Shown piece by piece: positions 35,670-48,779 of a stretch of DNA of 64,000 nt. Each line of letters starts with the position of its first letter. Positions within the stretch are counted from its first letter, which is position 1. Source of the DNA: Pyxicephalus adspersus (Eukaryota > Chordata > Amphibia > Anura > Pyxicephalidae); NCBI RefSeq assembly GCF_032062135.1, contig NC_092858.1:170710453-170774452 (forward strand), read 5' to 3'. Both the position numbers and the translations under genes were made by a program. The notes under the pieces were generated by a model. It saw only the letters and a list, made by a program, of their open reading frames with translations. It was not told the DNA's origin and did not search any database.

Positions 35670-35806
35670 TGGAAAGTGGGGGGAAACCCACACAAACACA
35701 GGGAGAACCTGCAAACTCCATGCAGATAGTGTCCTGGCCGAGATTTGAACTTGGGACCTAGTGCTGCAAAGACCAGAGTCCTAACCACTGAGCCACAATG
35801 CTGCCC
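35670..35806 (-). repeat. Family A tRNA-derived SINE, 5' half
   Basis: Minus orientation. The head (complement of GGCAGCATTGTGGCTCAGTGG) and B-box region are present. The copy stops at the 'gggtttcccc' region; the LINE-like tail is absent. Confidence 0.8.
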
Positions 35807-37787
35807 ATAGAAGCCAAGTAAAGGCCCAAACATCCAATATAAAGTGATCATGTCACCCAGATAGAGATAGACAAAGGAGGACGGCACTTCCTGTTCTTGT
35901 AAAAATGGAGAAGACTCACCACCCAACTGTTATGTGACGAATTAGCCAGGGGACAGGGTTCAGAATTTTATATGAAGTTCATTTTCCCCCTACTATGGTA
36001 ATGATACACAACTCTTTCTCTTTTTGAAAACTCTGTATCCTGTTTGGAAATTATTTTCCTAACTAATGCTGCATCCAAACATGCTTAGCTACAAAACTGA
36101 CCTGTTAGGAGCAGACTACACAAATACTGGCTTTACTAAAAAGTTAGCGCATGGGGTGACTCCTAAAAGTTTGCTGAAGCCAACTCGACTATAGGACAAG
36201 GTTAGGATGCTCTGCAGCTTCAGCTATTCTGCAGTTTGTATACTGTTTGGGTTTTTGTGATTCTTACTGTGCCCTCCAATACACAATTCAATCATTCATT
36301 ACCCCTTCTGCAATTCTTACCTGCCTGATCACAACCCAGTTGTTAAATCTTCCTAAATTGCACATGCATTTGATGGCAGGGAAAACTGGGAATCGCAGCT
36401 TCCTTTGCTCATGCTAGGAATGAACGAATGCATCATCCCCACCAATCAAGATGGGCAAAAACCGTTTTCAAGAAAAAGGGCAACCAAAACAGAGGCGCTG
36501 GAACAGGGACCGTTGAGCATTATGTGTTTAGTTGTACTTTAAACACGTGTTGTGAAGAAGTACAATTAATACGTTTCCGCTTTCCATACACCTATAGTTC
36601 TTGTGCATACAACCATAAGTGCTGGAAAACGGTTGCCTATATCAGAGTTCAGGAGGTAAAACAACCCTGGTAGGCTGTAATCGCACCGGAAATTGACCTT
36701 TGTGACCAAGCCCAATGCGATTGGCTTTACATATACATTAATGTTACAACTCAAAGTGTGTACTTCAAACACACTTCAGTTTCCCCTCAATACAAATTAT
36801 CTCAAATGAACAAAACCGGGCCTATTAAGCTGTACTTAGTACATTTGTGGTCATCAAAGTCCCCATGAATACAGAGGACGGCACACTGTGGCCGCTAATG
36901 AGAGTGGGAACTCAGTGTGTCGCCTCCAAATCTCCTGTCTACCGAGCGACAGTGTTGCTAAAATAATCAGTTTTGATGTTTGGGATGGGTGGGGGTCTCT
37001 CGGCCTGTTAAATACATGTTTGAATAAAGACTCACACTGTTCACGGATCCTTGGAAGAGATTCCTATCGACATGAAGATCTGCAAACATATTTAAAGGGC
37101 CACTAGAAGCAAGAGATATTGTTATCCTAAACCAGTGAATGGCAAAACATGTGTGAAACGCGATGTAATACGATTGGTGCAGAAAAGAAGAACACTAGGA
37201 GTGAAGCCATTGAAAATAGTAAATGGAAATGCTTTGTAGTGAATTTTAATTAATGATTCCTCTACCTTTTATGAATTTCTCTTTTAGAAAAGTCAATTTA
37301 TTGATGCACCCAATGTATACATTAAGCAAAAGTTAATCCAGGGTGCATTGTAAAGAGACAAACGTGATGGGGTCCCAATTGAGCTAAGTGACAGAACCTC
37401 TTGAAAATATAGCTAAAGGGAAAACGGTCCATATATTTGGATAAAGCAATTGCTTTGTCCCCGTTCATAAAACTGGGGTTGGTTTACTGAAGGAAGATGA
37501 TCTTCATCACATTGCAAAATGAATTATGCCTTTTCAAGGTATATATCACATGGTTTAGTAATCGAGATGAGGCTCGGATGACTTCAAACATCCAATCACG
37601 TGCAAGGAAAAAATCAGGTATTTTTGCAACATTTTGAACCATCACCACATTCACCAAGCCAAGCCAATTATCTACTGCACTGTTATAGTTGAAACCCTTA
37701 CATTGCTTTAGTAAATGAACTCCATTGACTCCCAACCGTGATGATCACTACTGTCCCGGGAAATAAATGTGGGGGTAAAGCCTAAGT
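35807..37787. other. Intron, no recognised feature
   Basis: About 2 kb of unique sequence with no exon or element that I can name. Confidence 0.4.
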
Positions 37788-38048
37788 TTTAAAGCGGAAC
37801 TAAAACTGCAATACTCCCCTACCCGGTTCCCTCATTAGGCGCTGCAATGTTTCTTTTTTTTCTTCCCGTTTTGATTGGCTGGGCCAGGATGATGCAACTC
37901 TTGCTCAGGACCTTGGGCGTTCATTCATTCATCGCATGCGCAAGGGAAGCCATGATTGCTGGGTTTCCATGCCAAGCGTATGCATCAGGGAGGTACCTTT
38001 GTACAATAACCACAGTCTTTAATTTTAATTTAATTTGCAAAGAAAATT
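37788..38048 (+). repeat. Family G element
   Basis: Starts TTTTAAAGCGGAACTAAAAC (37787-37806) and contains 'gattggctgggccaggatgatgcaactc' and 'cgcatgcgcaagggaagcca'. The right end is diverged. Confidence 0.7.
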
Positions 38049-38869
38049 TGGTAAATCTCCCAATGGGGAGACTGCTGTAATAACCCTTTACAGAAGGGAT
38101 TACCCTTAAATATACATCGGAGGGTGGAAAAGGCAAAGTAAGAAGTCAGAGTTGCTTGATTCCCATAGTTTAAAAAAGCTCATCATTTTAAAAAGTACAA
38201 ATAAATTATTTTGTGTTCAATACATCAAATAGCAGCTAGGCAAAATACAGGAGAGAAGCCATTAAAAAATATAAATAGATTGTAGTATAAAAACTTTGGC
38301 AATGGAAAATTTCTGTCAGCAGAAGACACAACATTCAACATTAACTCAAACAATGTTCTTCAACGATGGATCAAGAACAGCATTAAACTTTCACCTTTGC
38401 ATTCCTAACCATTTTATAAAAACATTATTCGAGATGAATAAAAAAAGACTTGCGGGAAAAAATAAAAGTGTATTTTCACCTAACACACAGTTATTGTTGA
38501 ATTGTTTAAAGCAATTTTTGATCGACCTTCACATTGTTATAAATTTGCTTTTCCCATGTTTGTTATTGCATTTAATGTAGAGCTCAGTAGATTAGCCATT
38601 AAAGGAGCTCCCTGGAGGTGTCTGTAACATGCAAAATGATTTGACATTGCTGGAAAACCGGTCTAAGTCGTGGAAAGTTCAAGGATTCCTAATGCGACTA
38701 AATACACTTAGGGAAAAGGAATCCTCTGAGCAATCCATTAGAGGTATGGGTGCTGGTTTGAACAGGAAAATTGGGGTACTTGATTCAGATGACTTTTACA
38801 ATGAGCAAATTACATTTCAGGGTGTATTAGGGGAGTCACCAGGAAGAGAAAGGAAGTCCTTATTCTCCT
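38049..38869. other. Intron, no recognised feature
   Basis: Unique AT-rich sequence leading into the minisatellite. Confidence 0.35.
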
Positions 38870-40240
38870 ATTAAAGAATTGTGGGGGGTATCAATTAAAT
38901 AATTCATGGCAGGTGGAAGGAGGTCCTTGATTCCTCTATATAGAATTGTGGGGTCACCATCACTAGAGGGGTCACCAGCGGGAGGGAGGAGGTCCTGATT
39001 TTCTGCAATAGAATTGTGGGGGGAATCGCTAGAAGAATCAGTAGGAAGAGGTTACAATCCCTCTTTATAGATAAAATTGTGGGGTATCACCAGCAGGAGG
39101 AAGAAAGTCCTGACCCCTCTGTATAGATAGAATTATGGGGGGTAGCATTAAAGGGGTCACCACCAGGAGGAAGTTGTGATTCCGCTTTATAGATTTTTGG
39201 GGAGGTATCACTAGAAAATTCAGTAGTTGGTGGTTACGATCCCACCTGAATTCTCTATATAGCAAGCATTGTTGGGTGTTTTACTAGAGGGGGTACCACC
39301 ATGAAAGAAAGTCCTGATTCCCTTCTATAGAATTGTTGGGGGTATCACAAGAAGAATCAATGGCAGGAGCAAGGAGGTCCTGATTCTTCTTTATAGATAG
39401 AACCGCAGGGGGTATCACCAGGAGGTCCCGATCTCCATTATCAAGACAGAATTATGGATTGTACCACTAGAAAAACCACCAGCAGAGGGAAAGAACCTGA
39501 TTCTTCTTTATAGATTGAACTGTGAGGAGCATCCACTGGAGGGAATACCAGCAGAAGGTACTGGTTCCCTATATAAATCAAATTGTGGGGTGTAACACTA
39601 CAGGGGGCGCTAGCAGGAGGAAGTCCTGATTCTCCTCTTATAAATTGTAAGAGGAATCAGTAGGAGGGAAGAGATTTGGATTCCTTCTTTAAAGGAGAAA
39701 AATGTGGGGGTATCACTAGATGAAACACCAGCAGAAGAAGAGAGATCAAAATTACTCTATATAGAAAAAAAAATGTGAGTTGTAACACTGGCGGGGTCAC
39801 TAGCAGGAGGAAGGAAGTCCTGATTCCCTCTAATTAATTGTGGGGTGTATTACTAGAAGAATAGGTAGGACGAGGGAGGATACCCCTTTAAAGAAAGAAA
39901 TGTGGGGGTATCACTAGCAGAAGGAAAGAGATCAAAGTTACCCTATACAGAGATAATTGTGGGGTGGAACACTAGAGGGGTCACTAGCAAGAGGAAGGAA
40001 GTTCTGATTCTCCTATATTGAATTGTGGGGTGTATCACTAGAAAAATAAGTTGTAGGAGGGAGGAATCTTCTTTTAAAGAGAGAATTATGGGGGGTATCA
40101 CTAACAGAAGGAAAGAGGTCCTAGTAACCCTATATAGAATTGTGAGCTTAATCACTGAAGCGGTGAACAGCAAGAGAAAGGTCCTGATTCCCCAATATAG
40201 GTAAAATTGTGGGGTGTAACAAAAGAGGAATTCCTAAAAA
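38870..40240. repeat. Minisatellite block 1, degenerate about 70-bp unit
   Basis: Irregular units containing 'ggaagtcctgattc', 'ctatatagaattgtggggtgtatcac' and 'agaggggtcaccagcaggagg'. About twenty copies with strong unit-to-unit divergence. Confidence 0.85.
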
Positions 40241-41399
40241 GAGGAGTGTTAGTAGAACATAAAAATATGCAAAAATTTTAAGAGCCCATCAGAACAGAAG
40301 ACACCTGAAGTTGAAATAGCCGATGCGATCAACCAACACACTTCCCCCCTCCAGTGATCCCACACAAGCAAAACAACCAACTGTCACTTCAAAACTCCCA
40401 AATGGGCAAAAAAACAAAAACAGGCTGCACCACAACATGACAACTTTTCTCTGCCTTTACAACTCTTTTCTTATATATTTAAATGTATGTACATACTGGT
40501 CACCATAATTAGCACACACAAGTAAAAACAGCTTTCTGAATTCAGGATAAAAGTGGAAGTTATATTGCTCGTCACTCAGAAACCCACCAATGACGAGCAG
40601 TGCATATGGTACTGCTACAAATTGCGCCTCAAAACATATCAAAGAAAGTGGAAAAACAACAGATCTGTTAGAATGATCAACAGATTATGAAAAACAAAAA
40701 CTTCTGTGCTAATGGTACCAACAGACCACAACATTTTTTTGATTTTGCTCACTTTTCTACTTTATCAGGCACTGAAACTATGGTTTCTGTCGCCCCATTA
40801 AAGTAGAAGAATGGTGGGAATTACAATGTATGGGGGTATGGCCAAATAAACCCTACAACCAAGTCACAACAGCATGCAGGTTCAAGCACAGAAGTGTGAA
40901 TGGCATCATTGTATCGGCCAGATGAGTTATTATTTAGAACAATGCCTGAAATACAAAGACCACCATTATTTTAGGATAATGGGTGAAGGTACACAACGCA
41001 CACCTGTTAGCCCCTACAAGCAACTGTACACCCAGAATTGGTGGTTTTATAATACAGATGCAGAATGCACCCACAATGGCTGTACTGTCTCTCCGGTCTT
41101 TAAGTCCGAGTACATAAAAGTTGTAGATTTTCTATCCTGCACTGATAAGTGCTTACAAGCTAAACACATAATTATACAAGATGGATACGTGGCTGATGAG
41201 ACAATAGTCATACTATGGCCACACTAGAAGACCAGACGTTCATGATATACAGTTGACCACTAGGGCATTAAGAATTTATTTGCTTTGTTCTTCCGACTAA
41301 TCCGTTTGGTATATGGGTTCACCATGAAACCAATTACACGTCTAGTCCTTCTACCATGGTGGACAAGACTTACGTCAAAATGCAAAGATAGAAAGACAC
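40241..41399. other. Spacer between the two minisatellite blocks
   Basis: Begins with a flank segment (about 40216-40380) that recurs after block 2 at 42315-42480. The rest is unique. A 117-codon cysteine-containing frame (40874-41227, plus) has no recognisable domain, and I do not call it. Confidence 0.5.
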
Positions 41400-42340
41400 C
41401 CAAATCTTCCAGAGGAGGAGCCAATTCCTCTTTATAGTGGGGGGTATCAATAAAGGGGTCACTACCAGGAGGAACGAGGTCCTGATTTCTCTTTATAGAT
41501 AGAATTGTTGGGGGTATCACTAGATACATGGATAGATGGATCACAGATGGAGGGCCTAGATTGTCAAAATAGATAGAATTGCAGGGGGAAGGGGGGATTA
41601 ATGGCAAGAGGTCCTGACTCACGATCTATAGATAGAATTGTGGGGTGTATCCTTAAAGGAGGTCACTGGTCCTGATTCCTCTCTAAAGAACTTTGTGTAT
41701 GGGGGGGGGTGTCATTCCTAGAATCAAGCACAAAAGGAAGTAGGGTCTTGGTTCCCCTATATAGATAAAATTGTGGGGACATTATTGGAGGGCACCCATA
41801 GGAAGTCCTGGTTCACCTATATGGAGAGTTGTGGGACCATTTCTAGAGGGATTACCCATGCGTTGTCCTAGTTCCCCTATATAACTAGGGGGATCACCCA
41901 TGGGGTGTCCTGGTTTCCCTATATAGATGGACTTGTGGGGCCATTACTAGAGGGATCACCTATAGAATGTCCTGTTCCTTTATGTAGATAGAATTGTGGA
42001 GGTATTACTGGAGGAATTACCAGTAGGGGATCCTGTTATATGGATAGAATTGTGGGGACATTACTAGATTACTACAAATCACACATAGGATGTGCTTGTT
42101 CACCTATATAGTTTACTAGAAGGATCAGCTATAGGATGTCCTGATTCCCCTATATAAATTACTAGCGGGATCACCCATAGGACATCCTGGTTCCCCTATA
42201 TAGGTAGAATTGTGGGGACATTACTAGACGAATCACCAGTAGGGGATCCTGTTTCTCTATTATGGATAGAATTGTGGGGGTTTCACTATAAGGATCAATA
42301 GAAGGTCCTGGTTTCTGACATGGGGTGCATCACCTGCACC
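41400..42340. repeat. Minisatellite block 2, same family as block 1
   Basis: Units again contain 'agatagaattgtggggacattactaga' and 'aggatgtcctggttcccctatata'. Closely related to the units at 38870-40240. Confidence 0.85.
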
Positions 42341-43466
42341 AATTAGAAGGTTTAGTAGAAACATAAAAAATAAACAAATATTTTAATAAAACAGATATCC
42401 AAAATGAAGTTAAAATAGCTAAGAAGATTAACTAACTCACTTTCCCTCCAGTGATCCCACACAAGCAGCACAATCTCCAACAAAATTCTACAACAGGGGG
42501 GCCCAATTTCAAATTAAACTCTACCGTGCACAGGAGTTATTAAATACAAGTTTTTATTGTTGGTAGATCATTTTGATTTGGTCATTTTAAAAGTAGCTTG
42601 CAAGCCAAAAAAGTGTGGGCACGCCGTTCTACAACATACGACACCTCCCACGGTGTCGAATGACTGGTGTTCCACATTATGGTTCATATGGCCGACCACT
42701 TATGAGTCCCATATTGATGTAGGGGTGCATGGGTTTGGAAGGAACCAATGCTCGTTGTGTCTGCAGAAACTCAACATCCTAGAAGTGTAGGTACTGTTTG
42801 AAGGCCAGAGTTCATACAAGGTAGGGAGCTTTACTTTTTTACATTTTTATTGGTAGGGATGAGTGACAGTCGCTAGATTTGCAATCCTGGCATACATCCG
42901 TAACGGAACAGACTTACAGAAAACACAAGCAGAAAGCAGCCGCAGCATTTCAAGGGTTTTTTCATATGAATAAATTTGTGTGTTTCACCAGGTTAACACA
43001 ACAGTGCCACCAGCAATTTTCTCCTACATGGAAATTCCCTCTTCCATCCTTTGAAGCTGTAACAATAACCTGTTTGTAATAGAAATTCCACCAAGAATAC
43101 TTCAACACCTACATCCCATTTACAATGCTGGAAAGGATTTCAAAAAGGCGTGAAACCAACAACGTAACGTGTTGAAAATGCATACAATCAAACCAACAGT
43201 ATACATTACCCTATTATCAGCGCAACAAAAGTGAAAGTGCCGGGTTTTCTTTTATTGAGAACCAAGCAATATACGATGCAAAAACCACTGATCAGTCAAG
43301 TAACTCACCATAAAATAACCATTCATATTGAAAATGAGTATCTGTGATATTCAGAAAGTACATCTGAAGGGTACTTGAAGCTGAAAGGAACTTTAAAGCT
43401 GAACACTAGGCAAACAGATAAATACAAAGATAAAGTATGCATATGGGAGCCATTGCACCTCAATTC
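42341..43466. other. Intron, partly duplicated flank
   Basis: The first 140 bp copies the flank at 40.2-40.4 kb: CCAGTGATCCCACACAAGCA occurs at both 40351-40370 and 42448-42467. The remainder is unique. Confidence 0.5.
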
Positions 43467-43800
43467 AGTCCTAAAGCGTAACTAAACTCAAATTTTTATT
43501 TTACATAAAAAGGTAAACACCCTTTTATTTAAAGTAAAAGTTTTATTTATTTTTTCCCAAAAAAAAGGGGTATAGCACCTTCCCTTTCTGTCTTGATCGT
43601 GGCGTCCCGAGATGCATGACTTAGGTATCCCTGGAGGCTCTTCTGCTTCTTCTGCACATCCCCTGATCTCTTGCGCCTCGGCAGGAGTTACGTCAATTTG
43701 GCTCAGCCAATCAAAAAAAGCGGAGGATAGTCTCGAGAAAGGGAAGAAGCAGGAAGATGTCAGTGCTCTGTGGCGGAACCGAGCTTTAACATTTTCCCCT
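43467..43800 (-). repeat. Family G element
   Basis: Starts TAAAGCGTAACTAAACTC. The inner segment 'ggcaggagttacgtcaatttggctcagccaatca' is the complement of the family core. One perfect octamer lies just beyond the end (43826-43833). Confidence 0.6.
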
Positions 43801-44469
43801 ACTAACACCAAAGACGGTGATGGATATTTGCATCCAATAACTATCATAATCCAAATTCAGGTACCAAAAATATTTGAAACTAATTCCTGTACATCACAGC
43901 TTTTTTTTTTTGCCTAATCTTTGCTCACTGTTGATGTTTTTGTGGTCAATTTAAAAGATATTTTTGATGTAATCTATCCAATTAAGGAAACCATAAAGTG
44001 AACATTTAATGAAATGATTTTAAGGAATTTTAATTATCATTAAAAAAAAAACCTCACAAAAGATGAGTGCTGCCATTTTATTTCAGATAGTAAAAAAAAA
44101 AAAAAAACCCCACAAAAAAGCAGTATCAGAACAAAATTGTATAGATAATATAATAGTATAAAAGAACACTCTGCAAAGGTGCAATAAATAGGTTGGGTGG
44201 TGGACGGATTGCGAGTTAAAAAATATTTTGGAGTCTTTCAACAATGACAAAAAGAAAGTCATCAATTACTTCATCCTTATGAAGACTTCCGAACAATGGG
44301 GAAGGAACACACATGACACTCCCCAATTATAGTTGTGACACCGTGCCTTTTAGAAAAGGGTAACCACAAAAAAATAGATTTCAAACCAAGCCAGGCAAAG
44401 GGTTAGGATAAAACAACAATAGCCACTGGTTAGAGGGTGGCAGAACCTTTTAACACTCCCCGATCGAAA

Positions 44470-44745
44470 TAAAGAAGGCTGAGCAAGCAGCAAAAAAAGT
44501 CCAGCGGTAATTACTGCTTTGCTCGGATTCTTTTCCGCTGCATTAACAGGGTGGGCTTCATGGAACAAAAGTGGCCCCAACCTCGGCAAACTCATTCCAG
44601 GGTGACTAGTTGCAGGAGCGAAACAAAAGTCAAAGAAACCGGCCCGGCAAAGAGCCATGTAGCCATGAGCTTGGAGATATTAAAGACGTGCCTATTGTAT
44701 TTCACTATTCACCCAGCGACCATTGTACAACACGTGCCATGTTAA
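44470..44745. promoter_or_regulatory. Conserved-looking intronic block
   Basis: Non-repetitive. Contains GCGGTAATTACTGCTTTGCTCGG and CTTTTCCGCTGCATTAACAGG words with retained CpG. Texture evidence only. Confidence 0.3.
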
Positions 44746-45287
44746 AAGCCATGGGTGGTAGCTTGAAGGCAGTATCAAAGTAGGTCAAATCAACACCCCC
44801 CCAATCTACTACTCCAATGAAGAATTTCTATACAAATTGATTTGGGGTATGTATGCAGATGTGCGACAAGGAGCCCTTCCATTAAGAGGAAAAAAAAACA
44901 AAGTGGGCAGAGCGGTGACCTGGACAAAAATGTTTTACATGTGTACACAGCTTAAATCTCTTTTTTTATTTTTGAAAAAAGTTTTATTTTAATCTTCAGT
45001 ACATTTTAAAATACCCTCCTGCCTCACAAACGTTTACTACAACTCGATTACTTTTTTTTTTAGAATCGCCTCTAAATTTAGAAACCAAATAATAAATAAA
45101 AATACTGCGGTGGCAGAAATTGTGTTGATTTAACCAGGGACGGCAAATTACTACGAAACCTCTCCAAGGCCAAAACGCCTCCGGCAACAAAACTTTTATT
45201 GAGCGCGAGTGTCCAAAATATTCATAAGTAATGCCACATGCCGACCGACGGCAAGCGAGATCATCTCTGCACAATGCGGGCCAACCC

Positions 45288-45960
45288 NNNNNNNNNNNNN
45301 NNNNNNNNNNNNNNNNNNNNNNNNNNNNNNNNNNNNNNNNNNNNNNNNNNNNNNNNNNNNNNNNNNNNNNNNNNNNNNNNNNNNNNNNNNNNNNNNNNNN
45401 NNNNNNNNNNNNNNNNNNNNNNNNNNNNNNNNNNNNNNNNNNNNNNNNNNNNNNNNNNNNNNNNNNNNNNNNNNNNNNNNNNNNNNNNNNNNNNNNNNNN
45501 NNNNNNNNNNNNNNNNNNNNNNNNNNNNNNNNNNNNNNNNNNNNNNNNNNNNNNNNNNNNNNNNNNNNNNNNNNNNNNNNNNNNNNNNNNNNNNNNNNNN
45601 NNNNNNNNNNNNNNNNNNNNNNNNNNNNNNNNNNNNNNNNNNNNNNNNNNNNNNNNNNNNNNNNNNNNNNNNNNNNNNNNNNNNNNNNNNNNNNNNNNNN
45701 NNNNNNNNNNNNNNNNNNNNNNNNNNNNNNNNNNNNNNNNNNNNNNNNNNNNNNNNNNNNNNNNNNNNNNNNNNNNNNNNNNNNNNNNNNNNNNNNNNNN
45801 NNNNNNNNNNNNNNNNNNNNNNNNNNNNNNNNNNNNNNNNNNNNNNNNNNNNNNNNNNNNNNNNNNNNNNNNNNNNNNNNNNNNNNNNNNNNNNNNNNNN
45901 NNNNNNNNNNNNNNNNNNNNNNNNNNNNNNNNNNNNNNNNNNNNNNNNNNNNNNNNNNNN
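45288..45960. other. Assembly gap (673 N)
   Basis: A run of N. The left flank (45120-45287) is CpG-containing and non-repetitive. Frames that appear open across the gap are artefacts. Confidence 0.99.
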
Positions 45961-46439
45961 TTAGGTGTTTTGGGAAAGGGCTGTAAAAGAGAAGCTTCAA
46001 TTTCTATGGAATGTCCACAATAAAGTTATTCACTCCATGTCTTGGTGACCATTGTCTCTTGGAACAATTCTAAAATACTGAGCAGCCATCATTAATGCAT
46101 TGAAAGTCAGTTGTTTTGTGACGACAGAGGAAATTCCCTTATTTTGGAGAGATGTTTTATTGTGAAAAAAGACAAGAAATAAAGGCAACTCTGACATGAT
46201 CCAAAAAAAAAAAAAAAATGCATGCTCCAATTCACTAATCCTTATTAGAAAACAACCTGTCAAGTTCTGGTAAGTGAATAAACCATCTAATCAGCCAGCT
46301 TCCTGTACGCTATAATAAAGCCTGATTGGTTTACACCATTTCGTCCTACTTTTTCCAGTCTGCTGTATAAAGAACAAGAAGCTAACAAAGACAAACCGAG
46401 GAACTAAAATACAAAATATTCTCAATGAATACAAAACCA

Positions 46440-46900
46440 TAATTTACATCGCAGTTTTTGCTTGCATCTGGTTGACGAGGGTAATGGAAACTTTCCTTGT
46501 CTAGGGTTGGTGGCTCCATGAATGATCAGCGCCAGTCTCCAAATATTTGATCTACTAATGGTATCTCATTATGATGTGTTACCAGGATGACAAAGCCGTA
46601 CACACAATGGGCGATGTTCGCCATAAATCACAGGATGTACAGACAGCAAGAATACAGCCGAAGAAATATGCCGGCTTCGAGTTGCATTTTTTTCTTTCCT
46701 CTCCTTAAAAATCGATAGGCTTAACACTAAAAAGCAGTGAAGGGAGGCTTGCAAGGGAGAAATAAAAACGTAAAGGCCGGTCTCAGCATGACTCAGTGAA
46801 TGTTCCCCGTCTTGTGTCAGGCTACCTTGCTGCTCCCAGCAGTCTTCTGATAAGGGACCTGGGATTAAAAGATGCATGCCTGATCTTTTTACAAGCTTCA
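46440..46900. promoter_or_regulatory. Conserved-looking intronic block
   Basis: Non-repetitive, CpG-retaining sequence with CAGCGCCAGTCTCC and GATGTTCGCCATAAATCAC words. Texture evidence only. Confidence 0.3.
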
Positions 46901-47314
46901 TTTTGGGTTCTTATGAACCATTTGAGACCAGAAAATTGCTGGAAAGGTTTCCGAGCTGATAAATTCTGAAGTTGCACGATCGTTTATGGACGTGCTAGAA
47001 AAAAAAAAAAAACAAGAAAAAAAACGCCAACGCAGGACTTTAGGCTGAAAGGTTTAGTAACAAATAGAGCACAGTGCTACAGTATTCACGTAATGTTATT
47101 TGCAGCTTCCCGTAATAATTCTTTATATGCAGCGTGTGTAAAGGAGTACGTTTGGTTGTAGAAGGTTAGCAAAAATTTAGCACTGTGTCCCACAATGCAA
47201 TATGGGTTATTCAACAACCTATTGAGAGATGTTTGCATTGCATTTGCAAATGATAAAGATGCATGCGAGTCGCCCAGAGCAAGCCGACAGTGCTGGCTGT
47301 TGGACACAGTGGGA

Positions 47315-47410
47315 CTGTGCAAACTCCTCCAGGTTTGCTGGATAACCCAGGTTCTTCACAATGACCACCCATGATAGTCTATCCTCTCCAGTTTTGGAAA
47401 GCTTTGATAA
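47315..47410 (-). repeat. Family H element, partial
   Basis: 'ctcctccaggtttgctggataacccaggttc...ctatcctctccagttttggaaagctttgataa' is one arm of the family. It lies directly before a family D copy. Confidence 0.55.
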
Positions 47411-47417
47411 CTGTATG

Positions 47418-47583
47418 CAATGTTCAACCCAGAAATTTTTTTTAAGCTGGGTGGGAAGAACTTGTAGGCGGGTGGCAGCCCCTGTATTGTGACCAAACTC
47501 TTCAGTAACCAACCAAAACAGCTGGGTGGTTATTGAAAAGTGCCGGGTGGTGCTCCCAGCTAAAGGGGTTGGGGAGAACATTG
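47418..47583 (-). repeat. Family D element, best complete copy
   Basis: Ends are CAATGTTC (47418-47425) and GAACATTG (47576-47583), a perfect 8-bp terminal inverted repeat. Inside are 'ggtggcagcccctgtattgtgacc' and 'ggtggttattgaaaagtgccgggtggtgc'. No obvious target-site duplication. Confidence 0.8.
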
Positions 47584-48779
47584 GTAGGTATCCAATATGT
47601 CCAAGGTATGTAGCAAAGGTAGATGAGATTTTGAGTTGGGATTTGTGTCCATCGGACAGTCAGCAACTTCTAATCCTGTGCAGACCTGCTTAAGGATATT
47701 TAGCTTGCAAACCCACTGTGTAATTAACTATTTTCTTTTTTATTAACGCCTTTCCATAATTTCCATTTTTTTGTTGCTCAATGATGTTGACTTCCTACAG
47801 CTTCTTTGCAGCCATATCTGGTTTCCCCAAACAATCAGAACAAATTCTAGGACTTCAGTTCACATGCAGCATTAGTTCATGTGATCCATAGCAATTTTGG
47901 GTTGAGTTTTTGCTCTTTGTGAAAAGTAATTTTGCAGGTGTGGAACAGACTGACCCAGCAGAATTCAGGAAGTGCCTAGATGAGGAAAGCCATAGGACTA
48001 CCTAACAAACAGATATGGACCGGTAAGCTCATGTGGTGCCTGGCACTCTCACTACTTTTAAGTAAACGAAAACTATGTGCTTGTGTCACTTTTTAATGTT
48101 CATGAGAACATTTGGAGCTTTTTTACACCAAAATGCATCATGTGACATGGGATTGTAAAGATTTCCCTTTCAACTGACGTGAGCAGCAAAAAGAAGGTCA
48201 AGGTGTCCAAAAAACTTTATACTAATGCACTGTAACTTTGCGCCGATGCACAGAAGGAATAATAAGACCTCCTAATGCACAAAACACATCCAGTATGAAG
48301 GAACCTCAGAACTTAAATTTGGATCCCTTATTAGAAGGTCTGCTTTCAATGGAGAGAACCACCAGCTCCCCCCTGCCAAATCCCCAACTAGATGTAGGTA
48401 AAGAGCCTACCGGTCCATAATAAAGTTAAATTATACCTCCTGTCCTCTTGGTTCCCCCGAATGCAAATCAGACGAAAGCTAACAATAAGACCCCTTTGCA
48501 ATGGCCTGGAGCATCTCCACATGGTATTTGGTCTGCTCTCCACAGGCTTAAAAGGGTGGGGATGTCACAGCAAGCATCAGACTTATACAGGAACGCTTTT
48601 CAATCTGGGAAGGGCCCAGTCAGCATAGGTGGATCGTTTACCCTATAGGAATGTTATTTTTAATATAATAAGACCAAAGAAACCAACAGAAACAGATGCA
48701 ATTTTTATGGTTTGATTTGGCAATTTAGAAAACAATTTACCAAAATCTAGGGTGTATCTCTGGAAGCCAGGGAACACTG
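47584..48779. other. Intron, no recognised feature
   Basis: Unique sequence with one perfect octamer at 48461-48468. Confidence 0.4.

Noticed and set aside
40874..41227. 117-codon cysteine-containing frame between two minisatellites
   Set aside because: Cysteine spacing fits no zinc finger or known domain; no splice context; strand opposite to the gene.
44996..46023. Long open frames across the gap
   Set aside because: They are open only because N codons are not read as stops.
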